Origin: Candidatus Ozemibacter sibiricus
GTDB taxonomy: Bacteria > Muiribacteriota > Ozemobacteria > Ozemobacterales > Ozemobacteraceae
Direction of reading: 5' to 3'
Length of the DNA: 64,000 nt
Assembly (NCBI GenBank): GCA_003327425.1
Contig: QOQW01000016.1
Coordinates: forward strand, 1 to 64,000
Every line of letters begins with the position of its first letter. The first letter of the stretch is position 1. A program made the position numbers and the translations under genes. This document shows, in pieces, positions 59,326 to 64,000 of this stretch. The notes beneath the pieces were generated by a model. That model was not told the DNA's origin and ran no database searches. It worked only from the letters and a program-made list of their open reading frames with translations.

Positions 59326-60032
59326 GTGTGCGACTTCACTTCGTTGTCGAAGGCCAGACCGAAGAAACCTTCGTCCGTGACGTCCTTAGCCCGCATCTGG
59401 CAACCCATTCGGTCTGGTGTGCGGTTCGATGCGTGACGACCAGTCGGAGGCGGGGCAAGAAATATCGGGGGGGCTTGGATAGTTACCTGCGTGCGAAGAA
59501 CGATCTGATCCGATGGATGAAGGAAGATTCCGCTCTCGAAGTGTGGTACACCACGATGTTCGACTTGTACCGCCTCCCGAGCGATTTTCCGAATTACCAG
59601 CAAGCTTCTCTCTTGGCTTGTTCTCGACAGCGTGTCGCTTGCTTGGAAACAGCGTGGAAGGAGGACATTCCGTTCCCTCGTTTTATTCCGTATATCCAAC
59701 TCCACGAATTCGAAGCGTTGGTGTTGGCTGATCCCGAAAAGCTGGACTGGGAGTTCCTCGAGCATGAGGCGGCCATTGCCAACCTCGTTCGCCTGACCAA
59801 AATGTTCGAATCACCTGAATTGATCAATGATGGTGACGATACCTCCCCCTCCAAACGGATTATCAAAGAAATTCCCGATTATGAAGGAAAAAAGGCTTCG
59901 GCCGGTCCTCTCGTCGTTGCCAAAATCGGGCTACCCCAGCTCCGTGCGAAGTGTCCCCATTTCAGTGAGTGGCTCGGCAAATTGGAACGCCTTGTCTCTG
60001 GGCAGGGGCAGCCCCCCCCTCCCCAAAATTAA
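59322..60032 (+). CDS. DUF4276 (TOPRIM-like) protein, candidate effector nuclease of the pair
   Basis: A 236-residue DUF4276 protein starting at GTG 59322 within the ATPase stop. Family features are the N-terminal VEGQTEETFVRDVL, with the Glu residues expected of a TOPRIM-like metal site, TTMFDLYRLPSDFP near residue 72, YIQLHEFEALVLADPEKL near 127 and PSKRI near 177. DUF4276 genes are commonly coupled to AAA_21 ATPases in bacterial genomes. By analogy with OLD/Gabija and PARIS-type ATPase-TOPRIM systems, it may cleave nucleic acid on infection. This is inference. The C-terminus ends in a Gln/Pro-rich tail. Confidence 0.75.
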   Translation: MSVRLHFVVEGQTEETFVRDVLSPHLATHSVWCAVRCVTTSRRRGKKYRGGLDSYLRAKNDLIRWMKEDSALEVWYTTMFDLYRLPSDFPNYQQASLLACSRQRVACLETAWKEDIPFPRFIPYIQLHEFEALVLADPEKLDWEFLEHEAAIANLVRLTKMFESPELINDGDDTSPSKRIIKEIPDYEGKKASAGPLVVAKIGLPQLRAKCPHFSEWLGKLERLVSGQGQPPPPQN

Positions 60033-60087
60033 CCGTCGCAACCCTGTCGCCCGCTTTCTCATTGCGATGGCGGGCTCCCTATGGCGG

Positions 60088-60112
60088 GGTCGAGGGGTCG
60101 CACCCCTCGACC
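60088..60112. terminator. Perfect hairpin between convergent DUF4276 and M20 peptidase genes
   Basis: GGTCGAGGGGT (60088-60098) and ACCCCTCGACC (60102-60112) form an 11-bp perfect stem with a CGC loop. It lies in the 120-bp gap between two convergent genes and is well placed to stop both. No long T-run follows. Confidence 0.55.
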
Positions 60113-60152
60113 TCTCAGGAAAGGGCTGTGTTTCCTCGGTTTGTGCGTGGGG

Positions 60153-61604
60153 TCAACGCCGGCGGGTGGCTCTGGTCTGGCTGCTTTTCTGGCCGCGGTA
60201 CAGGCTCTTTGCCTTGGTGGCTGCCTTCGCTTTGCTGCTAGCCTGGGGTTTGGTCTTGGCCTTGGTGGCGGCCTTCGCTGGGCGGCTGCCGTGGGGCTTG
60301 CCTTGGGCCTTGGTTGGGTGGGAAGCCCCGCGTGCCGTCTTCCGGGGCGTGGGAGCGGGCGCGCTCGTCGCTCGCTCGGCCAGCCGCAGCGCGGTGAGGG
60401 CGAAGACCTTGGCGTCGCCCAACAGGTTGTCGAGCTTGCAGTATTCATTGGGCTGGTGGGCGACCTCGTCGAGCTTGCTGTAGACCACCGCCGGCAGATG
60501 GAGCTTGCGGAAGAAGGCGGCGACGGTGCCGCCGCCGATGCCGCGCGGGACGGCCTTGACCTTGTGGACGTCCCTGACGGCGGCGATCAGCTCGGTCACC
60601 AGCGGGTCGTCGGCCGCGGTGGGCGGCGCCGCCTCGCCGCGCTGCACATCTTCGAACGTGATCTTCACCTTGTGCTTCTTCTCGATGGCCTTGGCCAGCC
60701 GCTGGATCTCGGCTTCGACCTTCTTCAACGGATAGCAGGGGAGCACGCGCGCATCGAGGTAGAACACGTCCTCCGCCGGGATCGTATTGATGTTCGGGAT
60801 GTTGTTCTCTTTCTTGGTCGGTTCGAACGTGCTCATCGGCGGGTCGAACAAAGGATCCTTCTTCGGGAACGTCTTGTACAGCGACTGCAGGGCGACGACC
60901 AGCTCGCTGGCCGCTCGGAAGGCGTTGATGCCTTTCTGCGGCATCGAGGCATGGCACTGCTTGCCCTGGGTCTTGATCTTCAACCACCAGATCGATTTCT
61001 CGGCCACCTCGACCATCGAGCCATCGGCCAGCCCGCCATCCGGCACGATGAACATATCGCGCGGCCCGAACAGGTGCGCATGCTGCCGGCACAGAAAGCC
61101 CGCGCCGTACTCGCTGCCGGTCTCTTCGTCGGCGGCGAACAGCAGACCGAGGTCGAACGGCGGGCGCCAGCCGCTCTCCATGATGGCTCGCACCGCCAGC
61201 AGGCTGGCCACCAGCCCCTGGTGGTTGTCCTCCACGCCGCGCCCGTACAAGGTGCGACCTTCGACGGTCAGCGCGAAGGGGTCGGTCTTCCACAGGGACA
61301 GATCGCCGGGTGGCACCACGTCGAGGTGCGACATGATCCAGAGCGTTCGCCCGCCTTCGGTTCCCTTGTACAAGGCGACGAGATTGGGGCGGACCCCGCC
61401 TTTGGCGGCCGGGTGCGGGGCATCGTAGCGAGCGATCGAGTCGAACGGCAGCTGGCGCAGCTCTTGTTCGAGCCAGACGGCCTTGTCGAGTTCGCCCGTG
61501 CCGCCGCCGGTCGGCGTGATGGCCGGGATCGCCACCAGCCCCCGCTGCAGCTCGATGGCCCACGCTTCGAGAGCATCGATGTTCTTGAACAGATCGTTTT
61601 GCAT
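60153..61604 (-). CDS. M20-family metallopeptidase with basic C-terminal tail
   Basis: A 483-residue M20 peptidase (ArgE/DapE/carboxypeptidase G2 family). Zinc and catalytic motifs are SHLDVVPPGD near residue 93, GRGVEDNHQG near 123 (bridging Asp) and ADEETGSEYGA near 158 (catalytic and ligand Glu), with a dimerisation domain between ~200 and 330. The last ~60 residues are Lys/Ala/Arg/Ser-rich (KAATKAKTKPQ-like) and resemble histone H1 or HU-type tails. AAGGAAGG precedes ATG 61604. It probably hydrolyses a dipeptide or N-acyl amino acid; the substrate is unknown. Confidence 0.85.
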   Translation of the reverse strand: MQNDLFKNIDALEAWAIELQRGLVAIPAITPTGGGTGELDKAVWLEQELRQLPFDSIARYDAPHPAAKGGVRPNLVALYKGTEGGRTLWIMSHLDVVPPGDLSLWKTDPFALTVEGRTLYGRGVEDNHQGLVASLLAVRAIMESGWRPPFDLGLLFAADEETGSEYGAGFLCRQHAHLFGPRDMFIVPDGGLADGSMVEVAEKSIWWLKIKTQGKQCHASMPQKGINAFRAASELVVALQSLYKTFPKKDPLFDPPMSTFEPTKKENNIPNINTIPAEDVFYLDARVLPCYPLKKVEAEIQRLAKAIEKKHKVKITFEDVQRGEAAPPTAADDPLVTELIAAVRDVHKVKAVPRGIGGGTVAAFFRKLHLPAVVYSKLDEVAHQPNEYCKLDNLLGDAKVFALTALRLAERATSAPAPTPRKTARGASHPTKAQGKPHGSRPAKAATKAKTKPQASSKAKAATKAKSLYRGQKSSQTRATRRR

Positions 61605-61635
61605 GCGCCTTCCTTCCTCAAGGTGATTGAATGGT

Positions 61636-61663
61636 AGTATACCTTTCAGAAACTTTTTGTCCA
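61636..61663 (-). promoter_or_regulatory. Promoter of the M20 peptidase gene
   Basis: On the minus strand TGGACA (61663-61658) and TATACT (61641-61636) are spaced 16 bp apart, each five of six to consensus. They lie about 32 nt upstream of the ATG at 61604, in an AT-rich patch of the divergent gap. Confidence 0.6.
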
Positions 61664-61749
61664 GGAACTTCGCCGGACACGCTTTTCCCTCATTCCTTAG
61701 GACACTTCTGGAAAAGGAGGAAGAGGACATCCCTGTCCCTGCACCCTCA

Positions 61750-64000
61750 ATGGTGACACATTCGATCTATGCGCATTCCCTGAACAATGTTTCACCAGAT
61801 CGGTGGCACCGGCTGAACGATCATCTGAACGGCGTGGCCGAGCTGGCTGGTGAGTTCGCCTCGGCTTTCGATTCGGCCGACTGGGCGCGTGCTGCCGGCC
61901 TGCTGCACGATTTGGGGAAAGCCCATCCTGCCTTTCAAGCGTATCTGCGTCGGGTGAACGGTTTGGATGCCTCCGATCGAGATGATGGCGAAGCGCCCAC
62001 GACCGGCTCCCGCATCAACCATTCTGGCGCCGGCGCCGTTCAGGCGGACCGGCTCTGGAATACCCCGGCCACGTCCCTGATCGGCCGAGTGCTGGCCTAT
62101 CTCGTCGCCGGTCATCACGCCGGACTCCCGGACTGGTACGGCGGCTGCGATGCGCTCCCCCAACGTCTCCGTGACGAAGCCACGATCTTCGAAGAAATCT
62201 CCGCTGTCGTTGCCCCATTTCTCGAGAACCTCCCTCGGCGACTTTCTTTCCCGGCCTCAGCCATGGCTTGTCGGGGTGCCGAGGCCATCGCCTTTCATAG
62301 CTGGGTCCGCATGCTGTTCTCCTGCCTGGTCGATGCCGATTTCCTCGATACCGAAGGGTTCATGAATCCCGCTCAGCGGGCTCTCCGCCATAACTTGTCC
62401 GATTTGAAATCCCTGAAGCGTTCATTCGATGCGGCGTTGTCCGATTTCTTGGCACGGCTCTCCGCGCGGCCCGAAAGCGAGGGCGTTTCCCCGATCAACC
62501 GGGTGCGGGCCGCCATTCTCGAGGCGTGTCGACGAGCGGCCAGGCGCCCCCCGGGCTTTTTTCGGCTGGCGGTACCGACGGGTGGCGGCAAAACATTGTC
62601 TGGAACAGCCTTCGCCCTCGACCATGCCGTGTACCATGGCTTGCGGCGCATCATCTACGTGATTCCCTACACCAGCATCATCGAGCAGACCGCGCAGGTC
62701 TTGCGCGGGTTCTTGGGCGAAGCCAATGTGGTCGAACACCATTCGAACGTCCTTCTCGAGGGGCATCCGGTCCGTCCTGAACTGGCGCTGGCCGCCGAAA
62801 ACTGGGATGCTCCCGTCATCGTCACCACCAATGTCCAGTTCTTCGAGTCGCTGTATGCCGCCAGCCCCTCGCGATGCCGGAAATTGCACAATCTGGTCCG
62901 CAGCGTCATCATCCTCGATGAGGCCCAGTTGCTGCCGCCGCGTTGGTTGGTGCCTTGCGTCGAGGCATTGAATCGGCTCGTCAAGGACTATCACGCCACC
63001 GTCGTCTTCTCGACCGCGACCCAGCCCCCTCTGCCCGGCCTGGAGAGCCAAACTCAGGCCATCATCGAAGACGAATCGACCTTGTACGAAAACCTCCGTC
63101 GTGCCGACATCCAGTTTCCTGCGTCGCTCGAACCCTTACCCGATTGGCAGCCGCTGGTAGACCGCTTGCAGCAGCACCCCCAGGTTCTCTGCATCGTCAA
63201 CCGCCGCCGCGACTGCTATGAACTGTACCAGCAACTTTCTCAGATCCACCCCGAAGGGACGATTCATCTCTCGGCGCTCATGTGTGGCGCCCATCGCTCG
63301 CAGGTCATCGCGCAGATTCGCGCCGCCCTGGCCGAAGGGCGCCCGGTGCGAGTCATCAGCACGCAACTGGTCGAGGCGGGGGTCGATCTCGACTTTCCGG
63401 TGGTCTATCGCGCTCTGGCTGGGCTCGATTCCATTCAGCAGGCGGCCGGACGATGCAATCGCGAAGGGCGCCTGCCGGGCCGCGGCCAGGTCCGGGTATT
63501 CGTCCCGCCCACGGCCTCGCCGCCCGGCCTCTTGCGGAAAGGCGAAGATGCGACCCGTGAGCTGCTGAGCGATCCCGCGTTCTCTCCTGATGATCCTCAG
63601 ATCATGACGCGCTTCTTCGCCCGGTGGTACGATCGCGCCAACGACCTGGGCCAGTCGTGGTGGCATGAGCATTTGGTCAAGAACGTCAACGATCGCCAGG
63701 TGCCGGGCGCCGTGCAATTTCGCGCCGCGGCAAGGGAATTCCGCCTCATCGATCAAGATACCGTTCCGATCATTGTGCAATACGATGGCAGCCATGGTCT
63801 CCTCGAGCGCCTCCGCTATGGCGGGCCCTCGCGAGAATGCCTCAGGGCCTTGCAACGCTACGTGGTCAATGTCCATCCCCAGACCGCACGCCAGCTCCAA
63901 GAACAAGGGTTGGTCGGCGAAGCGATCCGTGGTATGCTGATGCAAGTCGATTCGACCCTCTACGACTCGAATATCGGTTTGAATATCTGGCGCCAGCCTA
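61750..64000 (+). CDS. cas3: CRISPR-associated helicase-nuclease Cas3 (3' end outside window)
   Basis: An open frame from ATG 61750 to the window end (750 codons) without a stop. The N-terminal HD nuclease domain shows GLLHDLGKAH near residue 56, AGHHAGLPDWYGG near 119 and VDADFLD near 197. The superfamily 2 helicase follows: motif I VPTGGGKTLSG near 275, VIPYTSIIEQ, motif II IILDEAQLLPP near 388, motif III FSTATQPP near 421 and motif VI QAAGRCNREGR near 563. HD and helicase in one chain fit type I systems. The short YAHS...W...DHL start and the DEAQ box resemble type I-C Cas3, but other Cascade genes are needed to decide. Cas3 degrades target DNA after Cascade binding. No repeat array is in the window. 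Confidence 0.9.
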   Translation, partial: MVTHSIYAHSLNNVSPDRWHRLNDHLNGVAELAGEFASAFDSADWARAAGLLHDLGKAHPAFQAYLRRVNGLDASDRDDGEAPTTGSRINHSGAGAVQADRLWNTPATSLIGRVLAYLVAGHHAGLPDWYGGCDALPQRLRDEATIFEEISAVVAPFLENLPRRLSFPASAMACRGAEAIAFHSWVRMLFSCLVDADFLDTEGFMNPAQRALRHNLSDLKSLKRSFDAALSDFLARLSARPESEGVSPINRVRAAILEACRRAARRPPGFFRLAVPTGGGKTLSGTAFALDHAVYHGLRRIIYVIPYTSIIEQTAQVLRGFLGEANVVEHHSNVLLEGHPVRPELALAAENWDAPVIVTTNVQFFESLYAASPSRCRKLHNLVRSVIILDEAQLLPPRWLVPCVEALNRLVKDYHATVVFSTATQPPLPGLESQTQAIIEDESTLYENLRRADIQFPASLEPLPDWQPLVDRLQQHPQVLCIVNRRRDCYELYQQLSQIHPEGTIHLSALMCGAHRSQVIAQIRAALAEGRPVRVISTQLVEAGVDLDFPVVYRALAGLDSIQQAAGRCNREGRLPGRGQVRVFVPPTASPPGLLRKGEDATRELLSDPAFSPDDPQIMTRFFARWYDRANDLGQSWWHEHLVKNVNDRQVPGAVQFRAAAREFRLIDQDTVPIIVQYDGSHGLLERLRYGGPSRECLRALQRYVVNVHPQTARQLQEQGLVGEAIRGMLMQVDSTLYDSNIGLNIWRQP

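Overview
The window is a GC-rich (apparently 60-70% G+C), gene-dense bacterial chromosome segment. The gene content suggests a Gram-negative-type anaerobe or fermenter: an NAD-linked multimeric [FeFe]-hydrogenase with radical-SAM maturases, type IV pilin-like proteins, a lipobox lipoprotein, SppA, and IspH of the MEP isoprenoid pathway. No rRNA, tRNA or taxonomic marker was found, so the phylum is open. Secondary-lipid gene sets like this one are known from Shewanella-type gammaproteobacteria, myxobacteria and several uncultivated phyla.

Layout. 1-4655: possible start of a leftward gene, then a rightward operon with a large PilX/GspK-like protein, two prepilin-like proteins and an exported protein. 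4981-12576: a promoter followed by hydC-hydB-hydA-hydG-hydE-aspA, that is hydrogenase structural genes, two of the three known maturases (hydF is absent) and an aspartate ammonia-lyase. 12627-19490 (minus): one giant membrane protein with two cassettes, each ending in HAMP plus a class III nucleotide cyclase domain. The two cyclase domains are degenerate in complementary ways. 19838-26457: sppA, an old-yellow-enzyme homologue, a DUF2156-lipoprotein-ankyrin operon, a STAS protein and an alpha/beta hydrolase. 26829-32570 (minus): a second minor-pilin cluster in the same order as the first. 32733-56627 (minus): ispH preceded by oleD, oleC, oleB, oleA, pfaC, pfaA and pfaD. 56879-58089: a membrane-anchored class I glutamine amidotransferase-like hydrolase and a small Cys protein. 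58207-60032: a lower-GC ATPase/DUF4276 pair resembling a two-gene phage-defence module. 60153-61604 (minus): an M20 peptidase with a basic tail. 61750-64000: a Cas3 helicase-nuclease cut off by the window end.

The most coherent system is the run from pfaD to oleD. A PUFA-synthase-type megasynthase (KS-AT-4xACP-KR-DH; KS-CLF-AT-DH-DH; separate enoyl reductase) is followed with very short gaps by all four enzymes of head-to-head olefin synthesis. The simplest reading is one locus that makes polyunsaturated acyl chains and joins two of them into a long-chain polyunsaturated hydrocarbon. No phosphopantetheinyl transferase and no offloading thioesterase is present. The second notable item is the tandem cyclase. 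Its first domain keeps both metal-binding Asp residues but has lost the Asn/Arg pair, and its second keeps Lys/Thr/Asn/Arg but has lost one metal Asp. This is the division of labour known from animal membrane adenylyl cyclases.

All assignments are by reading translated sequence and recognising motifs; no database search was run. Starts were chosen from ribosome-binding-site spacing where possible.
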